Under the pieces are notes generated by a model that was given only the letters and a program-made list of their open reading frames with translations, was not told where the DNA came from and did no database searches. A DNA stretch of 64,000 nt, taken from positions 1 to 64,000 of the forward strand of contig JABXHI010000001.1 of NCBI GenBank assembly GCA_013393415.1. The letters are read 5' to 3'. Made by a program: the position numbers and the translations under genes. This stretch comes from Micrococcaceae bacterium (GTDB taxonomy: Bacteria; Actinomycetota; Actinomycetes; Actinomycetales; Micrococcaceae). Shown here one piece after another: positions 18,525-28,942 of the stretch; the stretch's first letter is position 1; the number at the start of each line of letters is the position of its first letter.

Positions 18525-21500
18525 ATGCCAAAACGCACAGATCTCACATCCGTATTAGTTATCGGTTCCGGACCGATCGTCATTGGTCAAGCCGCCGAAT
18601 TTGATTACTCAGGCACCCAAGCCATCCGTGTGCTCAAAGAAGAAGGCATTCGCGTGGTGCTGGTGAATTCCAACCCGGCAACGATCATGACCGACCCGGA
18701 AATGGCGGATGCTACCTACGTAGAGCCCATTACCGCTGATGTCGTGGAAAAGATTATTGCGGCCGAACGACCAGATGCCATCTTGCCAACTCTTGGTGGG
18801 CAGACGGCGCTCAACACAGCCATTCAACTAGACGAACACGGTGTCCTGGAGAAATATGGTGTTGAACTCATCGGTGCCAATATTGCCGCGATCGAACTCG
18901 GAGAAAACCGGGAAGAATTCAAAGGCGTCGTAGAACGTTGTGGTGCAGAATCAGCACGTTCCGCCATCGTCAACAGCATGGATGAAGCCCTCGAAGCGGC
19001 TCAAGACCTCGGCTACCCGATGGTCGTACGGCCCTCATTCACCATGGGTGGCCTGGGCTCAGGTATGGCCTATGATGAGGCAGATCTACACCGGATCGCT
19101 GGCGCTGGTATCCAGTACTCACCAACCTCAGAAGTACTCTTAGAAGAGTCCATTTTGGGCTGGAAAGAATTTGAATTCGAGATGATGCGCGACAGCGCAG
19201 ACAACGTCATCGCGCTGTGTTCCATCGAGAATTTTGACCCGGTCGGCGTCCACACCGGAGACGCCATTACCGTGGCCCCGGCTTTGACACTGACCGACCG
19301 CGAATACCAGAAGATGCGCGACATCTCCATCAAAATCATCCGTGAAGTCGGCGTGGCTACCGGCGGCTGTAACATCCAGTTTGCGGTCAACCCGGAAGAC
19401 GGTCGCATCGTGGTGATCGAAATGAACCCACGTGTCTCGCGTTCCTCAGCGCTGGCGTCTAAAGCAACCGGTTACCCGATCGCGAAGATTGCAACAAAAC
19501 TGTCCCTGGGCTACACCCTCGATGAGGTCAGCAACGACATCACCGGCACTACGACCGCCGCGTTTGAACCAGCGTTGGACTACGTCGCGGTGAAAGTACC
19601 GCGCTTTGCCTTCGAGAAATTCCCCGCAGCCGATGCCACGCTGACCACCACCATGAAGGCTGTCGGCGAGGTCATGTCGCTCGGCCGCAACTTTGCTGAA
19701 GCCCTGCAGAAAGCGCTGCGCTCGTTGGAACAAACCGAGGATGCCGAGCTGGAATTCACGGTGCCAGATGCGACCGAGGTTGCGCAACTGCTTGAAGCTG
19801 CTCAGACGGCAACGACGTCGCGGCTGGGCCAGATCCAGCGTGCGCTGCTTGGGGGAGCGACCCCACAACAGATTTTCGAAATCACGATGGTCGATCCATG
19901 GTTCATTGATCAGTTGGTCTTGATCAATGAAGTGGCGACCGAGATCCGCGACGCAGCTGAACTGACCAAAGATTTGCTTGCCCACGCTAAGCGGCACGGT
20001 TTCTCTGACAACCAGATCGGCCAACTGCGCCACATGGACGAGGCCGTTGTTCGGGGTGTGCGTCATGCACTCGGGGTCCGTCCGGTGTATAAATCTGTCG
20101 ATACTGCAGCCGGTGAACACATTGCGCAAGCGCCATATCACTACTCGTCGTATGACGGCCAAGAAAGTGAAATCGCTGAGCATGACCGTCAGACGGCGAT
20201 TATCTTAGGATCGGGCCCCAACCGCATTGGCCAAGGTGTGGAATTCGATTACTCCTGTGTCCACGCCACCATGGCTATGCAACAGGCCGGTTACGACACT
20301 GTGCTCATCAACTGCAACCCCGAAACCGTCTCGACCGACTCGGATATGTCAGATCGGCTGTATTTCGAACCGTTGACACTTGAAGATGTTCTCGAAATCA
20401 TCCACGCCGAAGAGCAGACCGGCCCGGTAGCCGGTGTGTTCGTCCAACTCGGTGGGCAGACGCCATTGAAACTGGCCCAAGCCCTTGCGGATGCCGGCGT
20501 CACCATCTTGGGCACCTCACCAGAAGCGATCGACCTGGCAGAACACCGCGGTCTGTTTGCGCAAGTCCTGCAGCAAGCCAACCTGGCTGCACCCAAGAGC
20601 GGCACGGCAGTTTCGTTTGAAGACGCCAAGGCCATTGCCGACGAAATTGGTTATCCGGTCCTTGTTCGCCCGTCCTATGTGCTGGGCGGACGCGGGATGG
20701 AAATTGTCTACGGCGAAGAACAACTGTCCACATACATCGCGAACTCCACCGCAGAAATTACCGCAGAACATCCGGTACTCGTGGACCGCTTCCTCGATGA
20801 CGCTATTGAAATCGATGTTGATGCGCTCTATGACGGCCACGAGCTCTTTATGGGCGGCATCATGGAACACATTGAAGAAGCCGGTGTGCACTCCGGGGAC
20901 TCGGCTTGTGTTCTACCACCAACGACACTGGCCCCAGACGTCTTGGCGCGGGTAAGAGAAGCCACCGAGGCTATCGCCAAAGGTGTTGGCGTCCGCGGGC
21001 TGATCAACATTCAGTTCGCGCTGACCGCCGATATCCTCTATGTCATCGAAGCAAACCCTCGTGCGTCACGCACCGTGCCATTCGTCTCCAAGGCCACCGG
21101 AGTTGCATTGGCCAAAGCAGCAGCGAAAATCGGTATCGGAACATCGATCGCCGACCTGCGCGAGACCGGTGACCTACCAGCCACCCACGATGGCTGGTCT
21201 TTACCCCTGGGCGCTCCGATCGCTGTGAAAGAGGCCGTACTGCCGTTTACTCGCTTCCGCACGCCGGAAGGTCGCGTGGTGGATTCGTTACTCGGACCCG
21301 AGATGCGTTCTACCGGTGAAGTCATGGGTATCGATAAATACTTTGACACCGCCTACGCCAAATCTCAGGACGCCGTTGGCGGCAGACTTCCGACGCAGGG
21401 TCGGGTGTTCATTTCAGTTGCCAACAGGGACAAACGCGGTCTAGTCGCCCACGCCAAAGGTCTGGCGGATATGGGCTTTGAACTCGTGTCCACGGGCGGG

Positions 21501-21833
21501 ACAGCAGATGTGCTGGCACGCAACGGAATCATGACCGAAACCGTCGACAAAATTACCAGCGATGCCGATCAACCGGGCGAAACGATCCTGGATCAGCTTG
21601 AAGCCGGACGGGTAGATTTGGTTGTCAACACTCCATCGGGCTCGGAAGCTCGCGGGGACGGCTATGAGATTCGTGCAGCAGCCAACTCGTTGGGTGTACC
21701 CATCGTCACCACCCTGGCTGCGTTCGGGACTGCGCTGCAGGCAATCCAAGCCCAGCGTGAATACTCCTGGGATGTGACCAGCCTGCAAGAACACGACCGC
21801 CGCCTGGCTGACGTGATTGCCAACCAACGGTAG
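18525..21833 (+). CDS. carB: carbamoyl-phosphate synthase large subunit
   Basis: The 1102-residue subunit makes carbamoyl phosphate from bicarbonate, ammonia and two ATP. Both ATP-grasp halves are complete: [21 protein letters not shown] opens the first and [20 protein letters not shown] (about residue 564) the second, with [12 protein letters not shown] and [12 protein letters not shown] as paired ATP loops. The C-terminal MGS-like allosteric domain (about 950-1090) retains STGGTADVL and NTPSG. No key loss is visible, which contrasts with the damaged CarA. It lies 20 bases after carA. Confidence 0.97.
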   Translation: MPKRTDLTSVLVIGSGPIVIGQAAEFDYSGTQAIRVLKEEGIRVVLVNSNPATIMTDPEMADATYVEPITADVVEKIIAAERPDAILPTLGGQTALNTAIQLDEHGVLEKYGVELIGANIAAIELGENREEFKGVVERCGAESARSAIVNSMDEALEAAQDLGYPMVVRPSFTMGGLGSGMAYDEADLHRIAGAGIQYSPTSEVLLEESILGWKEFEFEMMRDSADNVIALCSIENFDPVGVHTGDAITVAPALTLTDREYQKMRDISIKIIREVGVATGGCNIQFAVNPEDGRIVVIEMNPRVSRSSALASKATGYPIAKIATKLSLGYTLDEVSNDITGTTTAAFEPALDYVAVKVPRFAFEKFPAADATLTTTMKAVGEVMSLGRNFAEALQKALRSLEQTEDAELEFTVPDATEVAQLLEAAQTATTSRLGQIQRALLGGATPQQIFEITMVDPWFIDQLVLINEVATEIRDAAELTKDLLAHAKRHGFSDNQIGQLRHMDEAVVRGVRHALGVRPVYKSVDTAAGEHIAQAPYHYSSYDGQESEIAEHDRQTAIILGSGPNRIGQGVEFDYSCVHATMAMQQAGYDTVLINCNPETVSTDSDMSDRLYFEPLTLEDVLEIIHAEEQTGPVAGVFVQLGGQTPLKLAQALADAGVTILGTSPEAIDLAEHRGLFAQVLQQANLAAPKSGTAVSFEDAKAIADEIGYPVLVRPSYVLGGRGMEIVYGEEQLSTYIANSTAEITAEHPVLVDRFLDDAIEIDVDALYDGHELFMGGIMEHIEEAGVHSGDSACVLPPTTLAPDVLARVREATEAIAKGVGVRGLINIQFALTADILYVIEANPRASRTVPFVSKATGVALAKAAAKIGIGTSIADLRETGDLPATHDGWSLPLGAPIAVKEAVLPFTRFRTPEGRVVDSLLGPEMRSTGEVMGIDKYFDTAYAKSQDAVGGRLPTQGRVFISVANRDKRGLVAHAKGLADMGFELVSTGGTADVLARNGIMTETVDKITSDADQPGETILDQLEAGRVDLVVNTPSGSEARGDGYEIRAAANSLGVPIVTTLAAFGTALQAIQAQREYSWDVTSLQEHDRRLADVIANQR

Positions 21834-21840
21834 GACACCC

Positions 21841-22683
21841 ATGTCACAGCCATTTGGACTTCGCCTCGCCGACGCAATGGCCCAGCACGGGCCGTTGTGT
21901 CTAGGCATCGACCCGCACAGTCATCTCCTGCAAAGTTGGGGACTCAACGATGACCCGGCCGGGCTTGAAACCTTCTCGAAAACCGTCGTGGAGGCGGCCG
22001 CTACCATGGTCGGTGTGGCTGCTTTGAAACCCCAAGTCGCCCTCTACGAGCGATTCGGGGCGGCAGGTTTTGCTGTCCTAGAAGACACGCTGCAGTTCGC
22101 ACATGAAGCCAATATCGTCACCATTGCCGATGCAAAACGTGGTGACATTGGTTCGACCATGGACGGCTACGCTCAAGCTTGGTTGGCGGATGGTTCGGCT
22201 CTTGCTGCCGATGCCGTCACCCTTTCGCCCTATCTGGGATACGAATCCCTTCGGCCGGCGATCGATGTGGCACAAGCACATAATCGTGGTGTCTTTGTTT
22301 TGGCGCTGACATCCAACCCGGAGGGTGCGAGTGTTCAACATGTCGGCGCATCTGATGATTCTGTGGCCAAACGAATTGTCGATGCCGCCGGTGCAGACAA
22401 TGCCCATGCCGATCGGCTCGGCTCGGTCGGCCTGGTGGTAGGCGCCACCGCCATCGATGTCACTAAGACACTTAATATTGATCTGGCGAGGGCAAACGCC
22501 CCAATCCTGGCGCCCGGGTACGGCTCCCAAGGAGCCCAAGCGTCAGATATTCGCACAGGGTTCGGCGCGGCATGGCCAAATGTCCTAGTCAACTCCTCAC
22601 GTGCGATCTTACGAGCTGGGCCGCAGGTCGCGGATTTAAAAGCGTCGATTGCAGAGGCTCACAAAGAGCTCAATGTGAGTTAG
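21841..22683 (+). CDS. pyrF: orotidine 5'-phosphate decarboxylase (type 2)
   Basis: Decarboxylates OMP to UMP. The 280-residue length and the ADAKRGDIGST motif (Asp97, Lys99, Asp102) place it in the longer PyrF subfamily found in actinobacteria and myxobacteria. The N-terminal LCLGIDPH and the phosphate-binding APGYGSQG and NSSRAI segments are present. ATG 21841 starts seven bases after carB; an in-frame ATG at 21817 lies inside carB. It is the last gene of the pyr operon; pyrE is not in the window. Confidence 0.95.
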   Translation: MSQPFGLRLADAMAQHGPLCLGIDPHSHLLQSWGLNDDPAGLETFSKTVVEAAATMVGVAALKPQVALYERFGAAGFAVLEDTLQFAHEANIVTIADAKRGDIGSTMDGYAQAWLADGSALAADAVTLSPYLGYESLRPAIDVAQAHNRGVFVLALTSNPEGASVQHVGASDDSVAKRIVDAAGADNAHADRLGSVGLVVGATAIDVTKTLNIDLARANAPILAPGYGSQGAQASDIRTGFGAAWPNVLVNSSRAILRAGPQVADLKASIAEAHKELNVS

Positions 22684-22796
22684 ACTACATTTCACTAGGA
22701 GATATAGGTCAATGCACGACAGTAGTCATTCACCTTTGTGGGTGTGACTGACCCTACCTGTGGTGGGTAGGTGCTGGGCACGAAAGGCAGTAACTA

Positions 22797-23111
22797 ATGG
22801 TCCTGAAAGATCTGACACCCGCCGAACGACAAGCTGCGCGGCAAAAAGCGCTTGATGCCCGTACCGCGCGTGCCAAAGTCAAAACTGAGTTCTCTGACGG
22901 CACGATTTCTCTCTCCCAAGTCTTCGAACGAGCAGATAGCGATGAGGCTGTTGCCAGGATGCGCACTATTGATCTGCTGACTTCACTCAAAGGGATCGGA
23001 GAGATCCGGGCGCAAACTATTATGGAGCAATGCGATATTTCTGCAAATCGTAGACTCCGCGGCCTTGGGCATCGCCAACGCACCGCATTGAGAGAAGCAC
23101 TCGGCCGGTAA
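22797..23111 (+). CDS. mihF: integration host factor, actinobacterial type (mIHF)
   Basis: A small basic nucleoid protein of 104 residues with a helix-two-turn-helix fold characteristic of Actinobacteria, unrelated to E. coli IHF. Visible hallmarks are the basic N-terminal helices ([22 protein letters not shown]), the [13 protein letters not shown] region (about 61-73) and the basic [14 protein letters not shown] tail. ATG 22797 is preceded by GAAAGG. It is followed by gmk, the standard order. It shapes DNA and influences replication and transcription broadly. Confidence 0.95.
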   Translation: MVLKDLTPAERQAARQKALDARTARAKVKTEFSDGTISLSQVFERADSDEAVARMRTIDLLTSLKGIGEIRAQTIMEQCDISANRRLRGLGHRQRTALREALGR

Positions 23112-23217
23112 CCACCTTGCGCAAAACCTGCACAGTGGTTTGGGGTATAGCTCAAGAGTGCGATACCCTACGTCATATCGCAGTTGCGGTCGACCTGCCA
23201 AAAAGCCGAGGAGAACC

Positions 23218-23850
23218 TTGCCAGATCCCACGCCACCGGTCATTCCCGAACCACGTGAACTGACGCTGAGATCTGAACACGCTGGTACAGTTCCTGCGGT
23301 CACCGTTCTTGCCGGTCCAACCGCCGTGGGCAAAGGCACCGTCAGCCAATACATTCGCCACCACTATCCGCAGGTGTGGCTGTCCGTTTCTGCCACGACC
23401 CGTCCACCGCGTCCCGGAGAGTTGGACGGGGTGCATTACTCGTTCGTTTCTCACGAACAGTTTGACGAACTTATTGACCAGGGCAAAATGTTGGAATGGG
23501 CTGAGGTGCACGGTCTCAACAAATATGGGACCCGCCGCGATACCGTCGAATCTGCGATTGAGCAGGGCCAGCACGTTTTGTTAGAGATTGATCTACAAGG
23601 TGCTCGCCAGGTACGACAGACCATGCCGGAAGCAACATTCGTCTTCCTCGCCCCACCAAGTTGGGAAGAATTGGTCAGACGTCTCATTGGGCGCGGCACA
23701 GAATCTGCAACTGAACAGCATCGACGGCTAGAAACCGCTAAACTAGAGCTTGCTGCAGAACCAGAATTTGATGCTGTAATTGTCAACGATACAGTTGGAC
23801 AAGCTGCTGCCAAGCTGGTAGATGTCATGCAGCTACCTGCTGCGCAGTAG
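23218..23850 (+). CDS. gmk: guanylate kinase
   Basis: Phosphorylates GMP to GDP. The P-loop GPTAVGKG lies at 33-40, followed by [17 protein letters not shown], the GMP-binding region, and [14 protein letters not shown] 23218 follows GAGGAG and gives 210 residues; the in-frame start at 23140 would add an unlikely 26-residue leader. mihF-gmk-rpoZ-coaBC-metK-priA is a conserved actinobacterial series. Confidence 0.96.
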   Translation: MPDPTPPVIPEPRELTLRSEHAGTVPAVTVLAGPTAVGKGTVSQYIRHHYPQVWLSVSATTRPPRPGELDGVHYSFVSHEQFDELIDQGKMLEWAEVHGLNKYGTRRDTVESAIEQGQHVLLEIDLQGARQVRQTMPEATFVFLAPPSWEELVRRLIGRGTESATEQHRRLETAKLELAAEPEFDAVIVNDTVGQAAAKLVDVMQLPAAQ

Positions 23851-23917
23851 CCCACGGCATACAACGTAAAAACATCCACAATCCCCGGTCGCTACGGGGA
23901 AACTCATTGGAGAGTCA

Positions 23918-24292
23918 GTGACTGAACTAAGAACCGAAGGTATCGTCAACCCACCCCTAGATGAACTGCTAGAAAAGGTTGATTCCAAATATGGGCTGGT
24001 GCTCTTTGCTGCCCAGCGTGCACGCCAGATCAACGCATACTACTCCCAGCTGCACGAAGGTCTCTTCGAGTACGTTGGACCGCTGGTCGATACCGAGCTG
24101 AACGAAAAACCACTGTCGATTGCACTGCGCGAAGTCGACGCTGACCTGCTGGAAATGAAACCAGTTGAAGAGGTTCAAGCCGCAGCCGCTGAAGAATTCG
24201 ATGAAGAGTTCCCGACCTTCGAACTGCCAGCCAACGACGACGACCCATTTGCGCTGCCAGAAGAAAGTCCAGCAGACGCAACCGACGAGTAA
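23918..24292 (+). CDS. rpoZ: RNA polymerase omega subunit
   Basis: Omega helps assemble and stabilise RNA polymerase. The core (about residues 1-90) has the usual [20 protein letters not shown] and [12 protein letters not shown] segments and the [10 protein letters not shown] helix. The 124-residue chain carries an unusually acidic C-terminal tail (about 95-124, rich in Asp/Glu/Pro) beyond the family core. GTG 23918 follows GGAGAG. Its neighbours gmk and coaBC match the standard order. Confidence 0.93.
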   Translation: MTELRTEGIVNPPLDELLEKVDSKYGLVLFAAQRARQINAYYSQLHEGLFEYVGPLVDTELNEKPLSIALREVDADLLEMKPVEEVQAAAAEEFDEEFPTFELPANDDDPFALPEESPADATDE

Positions 24293-24322
24293 GTCGCCAC
24301 CACCGTTGGAACAGGGGAGTCC

Positions 24323-25543
24323 ATGAGGATCGTTCTTGGCGTGACAGGCGGCATCGCCGCGTATAAAGCCGCGCTGCTGCTTCGTCTGATGACCGAGGAA
24401 GGTCACGAAGTGCATGTCGTCCCCACCAAGGCGGCCTTGAACTTTGTGGGAAAGCCCGCCTGGGAAGCCCTGTCTGGACAACCGGTCTATCACGACACCT
24501 TTGAAGCAGTCGAAGAAGTCAATCACGTCCTGCAGGGACGCCAGGCAGACCTCGTGGTCATCGCGCCAGCAACAGCCAACTCACTTGCCAAAGCCGCAGC
24601 GGGCCTAGCCTCTGATTTGATCGGCAACATCCTGCTCACAGCTACTGTCCCCGTGGTGATGGCGCCTGCGATGCACACCGAGATGTGGGAAAACGCCGCC
24701 ACCCGAGCCAACGTGGCCACGCTTCGTGCGCGGGGCGTGCACATTGTCGAACCCGCAGTTGGGCGCTTGACCGGGGTAGATACCGGGAAGGGGCGGTTCC
24801 CCGAACCCGAAGATATTTGGGCACAGACCAAAACCATTGCCGCTGCGACGCAAGTAGGGCAGACCCTGGCAGGCAAGCACGTGGTGGTCAGTGCCGGGGG
24901 GACGCGCGAAGCACTCGACCCGGTCCGCTACTTAGGCAACCGTTCGTCTGGCAAACAAGGTGTCGCACTCGCTCAAGCAGCCGCCGCGCAAGGTGCGCAT
25001 GTCACTCTCATTGCCGGTGCCATGGACGTGGCCGCCCCGGAGCACAAGAATATTGCTGTAGTGAATATTGAATCCACACATGACCTGCTAGAGGCTGTCC
25101 TGGATCATGCTCAGCACAAAGACGCGCTGATTATGACCGCCGCAGTGGCTGATTTCCGCCCTGCGAGCACCACGAATGAGAAAATCAAAAAACAAGACGA
25201 TGATTCCGCTCCAACTATCGTCCTGGAACAAACGGAAGACGTCTTGCGGTCCACCGTCGAACAACGCGATGCGGGTCAAGACCTACCGCGAGTCATTGTT
25301 GGATTTGCTGCTGAAACCGGCGATGCACACACCTCACCATTGGAATACGGGCGCGCAAAACTCCAACGAAAAGGCTGCGAGATACTCGTGGTGAACGAAG
25401 TCGGGGTCGGAAAAGTCTTCGGCCAAGATGAAAATGACGTGACCATGGTATTCGCCGATGGTAGCGAGGATGTCACGATCCAAGGTACCAAACAGCTCGT
25501 CGCCGAAGCGATCATCGAACGATTAGTGGGCGCACTGTCCTGA
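24323..25543 (+). CDS. coaBC: bifunctional phosphopantothenoylcysteine decarboxylase / phosphopantothenate-cysteine ligase
   Basis: Makes 4'-phosphopantetheine for coenzyme A in two steps. The 406-residue protein has the FMN-dependent CoaC half (about 1-180) with VTGGIAAYKA, the PAMHTEMW substrate clamp and RLTGVDTGKGRFPEP, and the CoaB ligase half with VVSAGGTREALDPVRYLGNRS, TAAVADFRP and GFAAETGD. ATG 24323 follows AGGGGAG. All motifs are of the usual actinobacterial kind. Confidence 0.96.
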   Translation: MRIVLGVTGGIAAYKAALLLRLMTEEGHEVHVVPTKAALNFVGKPAWEALSGQPVYHDTFEAVEEVNHVLQGRQADLVVIAPATANSLAKAAAGLASDLIGNILLTATVPVVMAPAMHTEMWENAATRANVATLRARGVHIVEPAVGRLTGVDTGKGRFPEPEDIWAQTKTIAAATQVGQTLAGKHVVVSAGGTREALDPVRYLGNRSSGKQGVALAQAAAAQGAHVTLIAGAMDVAAPEHKNIAVVNIESTHDLLEAVLDHAQHKDALIMTAAVADFRPASTTNEKIKKQDDDSAPTIVLEQTEDVLRSTVEQRDAGQDLPRVIVGFAAETGDAHTSPLEYGRAKLQRKGCEILVVNEVGVGKVFGQDENDVTMVFADGSEDVTIQGTKQLVAEAIIERLVGALS

Positions 25544-25605
25544 AGTTTTACGTTCCATGAACCCTTCTCGATGCCTCCAATGTCAGACATGTACACTCTC
25601 ATACT

Positions 25606-26856
25606 GTGACTGCTAAAGATACTTCATCCATGTACCAGCCCTATGCCGGAATTGGAGACGGTGAACTCCGCCTCTTCACCTCGGAATCGGTAACCGCCGG
25701 ACACCCAGACAAGATCTGTGACCAAATCTCCGATGCTGTGCTCGATGCGATCATCGCCAAAGACTCCAACGCAAAAGTCGCGGTGGAAACTCTGGTCACC
25801 ACCGGCCTGGTGCAAGTAGCAGGTGAAGTCAGCACCTCCGCATACGTCGAAATCCCCGAAATCGTTCGGCGAACTATCCTCGACATTGGATACAACTCGT
25901 CGGCCAACGGATTCGACGGCGCCACCTGTGGTGTGAACGTGTCCATCGGACAACAATCCAGTGATATTCACGACGGTGTTTCCACCTCGCTCGAAACGCG
26001 CGATGGCTCCGTTGATGAAATCGATAAACAAGGTGCCGGCGACCAAGGCATCATGTTCGGCTACGCATCCAACGAAACCCCCGCCTTGATGCCTGCCCCA
26101 ATCTATCTCGCACACCGGTTATCTGAGCGTCTCACCGTGGTGCGACAGCAGCCAGACTCACCGATGCCGTACCTGCTGCCTGACGGAAAAACGCAGGTCA
26201 CCATCGGCTACGACGAACACCACGTCCCAAAAAGTGTCGAAACCGTCGTGCTTTCCACCCAGCACCTCGAAGACGTCACCCAAGACCAGCTCCACGCAGA
26301 CATCACACAGCATGTCATCGAGCCGGTCCTGACCACATTTGGTTTGGAATACGCACAGGCCGACATCATTATCAACCCCTCCGGCCCCTTCGTCATTGGT
26401 GGGCCCGTTGGAGACGCCGGCCTAACCGGACGCAAAATCATCGTAGACACCTACGGGGGGATGGCCCGTCATGGTGGTGGCGCGTTTTCTGGAAAAGACC
26501 CATCGAAGGTTGACCGGTCAGCCGCTTACGCCACGCGCTGGGTGGCGAAAAATATCGTCGCTGCCGAACTGGCGGATCGTGCAGAAGTACAGGTAGCCTA
26601 CGCCATCGGCAAAGCCCGTCCGGTAGGCCTCTATGTCGATACCTTCGGTACCGAAAAAGTCAGCCACGACAAAATCGTGGCAGCTATCAACGAGGTCTTC
26701 GACCTGCGCCCCGCTGCCATCGTACAAGACCTGCAGCTCTTGCGTCCCATCTATCAGGCCACTGCAGCCAACGGACACTTCGGCCGCGAACTCCCCGACT
26801 TCACCTGGGAACGGACCGATAAAGTCGACCAATTGCGTGCCGCGGTAGACTGGTGA
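25606..26856 (+). CDS. metK: S-adenosylmethionine synthetase
   Basis: Forms SAM from methionine and ATP. The 416-residue protein includes [19 protein letters not shown], the [12 protein letters not shown] hexapeptide region, and [15 protein letters not shown], the P-loop-like motif. GTG 25606 is the start. The 62 bases after coaBC contain no SAM riboswitch; TACACT and CATACT are possible -10 boxes but unproven. The priA start lies two bases after the stop. Confidence 0.97.
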   Translation: MTAKDTSSMYQPYAGIGDGELRLFTSESVTAGHPDKICDQISDAVLDAIIAKDSNAKVAVETLVTTGLVQVAGEVSTSAYVEIPEIVRRTILDIGYNSSANGFDGATCGVNVSIGQQSSDIHDGVSTSLETRDGSVDEIDKQGAGDQGIMFGYASNETPALMPAPIYLAHRLSERLTVVRQQPDSPMPYLLPDGKTQVTIGYDEHHVPKSVETVVLSTQHLEDVTQDQLHADITQHVIEPVLTTFGLEYAQADIIINPSGPFVIGGPVGDAGLTGRKIIVDTYGGMARHGGGAFSGKDPSKVDRSAAYATRWVAKNIVAAELADRAEVQVAYAIGKARPVGLYVDTFGTEKVSHDKIVAAINEVFDLRPAAIVQDLQLLRPIYQATAANGHFGRELPDFTWERTDKVDQLRAAVDW

Positions 26857-26857
26857 C

Positions 26858-28942
26858 GTGCCCGAAACAGATGCCCTCTTCGACCTTCCAGAGTCCCGTG
26901 CCACGTTACCGCCGGCACCGGAAGGATGGCCTCAACAACCGGTAGCCAAAGTCCTCTTGGAAACTCCGGTGCCGCATCTGGACCGGTATTTTGATTACCT
27001 CATACCCCAAGAACTCGATACAGCAGCGAAACCAGGTGTCCGTGTCAAAGTACGGTTTGGCCATCAACAACTCTTCGGATGGCTGATCCAACGTACCGAC
27101 ACCATCGACACCGTCGCGAGGCTCACCCGACTCCAAAAAGTTGTGTCGGTGATGCCCGTGCTAGAACCCAAAGTCCTGGAACTGGCACAACTCATCGCCC
27201 AGGACTACGGCTCCATCACCGCAGACGTACTGCGTGCTGTCATTCCTCGACGAGTTGCCGGGGTAGAACGCGATATCGCCCAACAACTCGACGACGACAC
27301 AGTTCCATTACCACCGGTCATTGAAGCACCACCGGCTGCCCCCGTCGACGAGACAACCGGCCCCACATTCGCGTGGGACTTGCTCGATGGAGCCGAACAG
27401 CTCTTCACACCCGGCCACCCCGGACACTACGCCCTGACACTCGCCTCAGCACACGCCAGCTGGGACGCCATGGGTGTCTTGGCAGATGCCGCCCAACGGC
27501 TGGCAGCTTTGCAACAGGCCAGCCTGGTCATCGTGCCCGATCAAAAACACCTCTCCAGGTTGCAACGCCAACTGGAAGAGCGGGTCGGCACCCGCGGCTT
27601 CGCTCTGCTTAGCGGCGATCAAGGCAATACCTCACGGTATCGGTCGTTTCTCCAAATCCTCAACGGTCAACACCGCATCGTTGTGGGCACCAGATCAGCC
27701 ATCTGGGCGCCCCTGGCACACATCGACATGATTATGGTGTGGGAACCCACCAGCGACCACCTCATCGAACCACGAACACCATATTTTCACGTGCATGCGG
27801 TGGCTCGACGCCGTGCCACCCAGCATGGATCCCGACTCGTGCTTGCTTCGACGTCCCGGGCCATTGACGTCCAACACCTCGTGGCCACCGGGGAACTGAC
27901 CCAAATCGGCGCTGACCGTGATATTCGCAAGGCGCTGGCCCCGAGGGTCGTGGCAACATCGGATTCATTCCACGCCGAGCGGGATCCACTGGCACAAATT
28001 GCCCGGATTCCACATATGGCATACCGCGCGGCCCGCGATGCACTCGATGGCAAACACGGCGACCCCGGACCAGTGCTGGTACAAGTCGCTCGAGCAGGAT
28101 TCATTCCCGGGTTGTTCTGCGCACGCTGCGGTGAATCTGCCCGGTGCACACACTGCGCCGGCCCACTGGGGTACACCGACCGGCTGGCAGTCCAACGACA
28201 CGAAGCCACGTGTCGATGGTGCGGCATCAAGGAACGCAGTTTTTCGTGCCACAATTGTCAAGGCAACCAACTTCGGGCAGGGGCCAGGGGCGTCCACCGC
28301 ACAGCTGACGAGCTGGGTCGAGCATTCCCGATGACACCGATCATGTCCTCATCCGCCGATCACTTGCTCGTCACCGTCGCCGACCAACCTGCGATCGTGA
28401 TTGCGACCCCGGGAGCCGAGCCAGTCGCACCCAAGGGATATGCCGCAGCGCTGTTGCTCGACGGTGATGCACAGCTGCAACGTGAGGGGCTCAACGTGCC
28501 CGAAGAGGTGCTGGGCCATTGGATGCGCGCCGCCAAGCTCGTCCGCCCAGCTGGTGACGGGGGAGTCGTGGTGGTCACCGCACAATACGATGACGCCGTG
28601 GCCGCGCTCGTGCAAATGAACCCGATCGCCTGGGCAGATCGTCAACTTGGTCAGCGACAACAACTTGGCCTCCCACCGGCCATGCGGGTCGCCGAAATCC
28701 TCGGGCCCATCGATGAACTCCACAAAATGATGCGTGGTACACCCTTACCCTACCAAGCCGACGAATCGCCTTGGATCGGTCCGGTAGGCATTGATGAACA
28801 GTCGTACCGAGCGCTGCTCTTTTTTCCTCAACACGTTGCAGACCGGGTAATCACCGCGTTAAAGACCACGCGGGCACAACTGTCTGCACGCGGGGAGTCC
28901 ACCGCGGTCAGACTGCGAATTGATCCCACCGATGTGCTCTAA
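26858..28942 (+). CDS. priA: PriA-like primosomal protein, lacking helicase ATPase motifs
   Basis: A 694-residue homologue of replication-restart PriA. The N-terminal DNA-binding domain (LDRYFDYLIP, GVRVKVRFGHQ) and the zinc-binding cysteine cluster (CARCGESARCTHC, CRWCGIKE, CHNCQ; about residues 423-470) are kept. The Walker A GxGKT and DEAH box are missing: the position of DEAH reads VWEPTSDH. This loss is typical of actinobacterial PriA, so it probably acts as a structural loader rather than a motor. It overlaps the stop of a hydrolase gene on the other strand by four bases. Confidence 0.92.
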   Translation: MPETDALFDLPESRATLPPAPEGWPQQPVAKVLLETPVPHLDRYFDYLIPQELDTAAKPGVRVKVRFGHQQLFGWLIQRTDTIDTVARLTRLQKVVSVMPVLEPKVLELAQLIAQDYGSITADVLRAVIPRRVAGVERDIAQQLDDDTVPLPPVIEAPPAAPVDETTGPTFAWDLLDGAEQLFTPGHPGHYALTLASAHASWDAMGVLADAAQRLAALQQASLVIVPDQKHLSRLQRQLEERVGTRGFALLSGDQGNTSRYRSFLQILNGQHRIVVGTRSAIWAPLAHIDMIMVWEPTSDHLIEPRTPYFHVHAVARRRATQHGSRLVLASTSRAIDVQHLVATGELTQIGADRDIRKALAPRVVATSDSFHAERDPLAQIARIPHMAYRAARDALDGKHGDPGPVLVQVARAGFIPGLFCARCGESARCTHCAGPLGYTDRLAVQRHEATCRWCGIKERSFSCHNCQGNQLRAGARGVHRTADELGRAFPMTPIMSSSADHLLVTVADQPAIVIATPGAEPVAPKGYAAALLLDGDAQLQREGLNVPEEVLGHWMRAAKLVRPAGDGGVVVVTAQYDDAVAALVQMNPIAWADRQLGQRQQLGLPPAMRVAEILGPIDELHKMMRGTPLPYQADESPWIGPVGIDEQSYRALLFFPQHVADRVITALKTTRAQLSARGESTAVRLRIDPTDVL

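Noticed and set aside
25544-25605. SAM riboswitch before metK
   Set aside because: The gap is only 62 bases and none of the expected helices or conserved blocks can be drawn.
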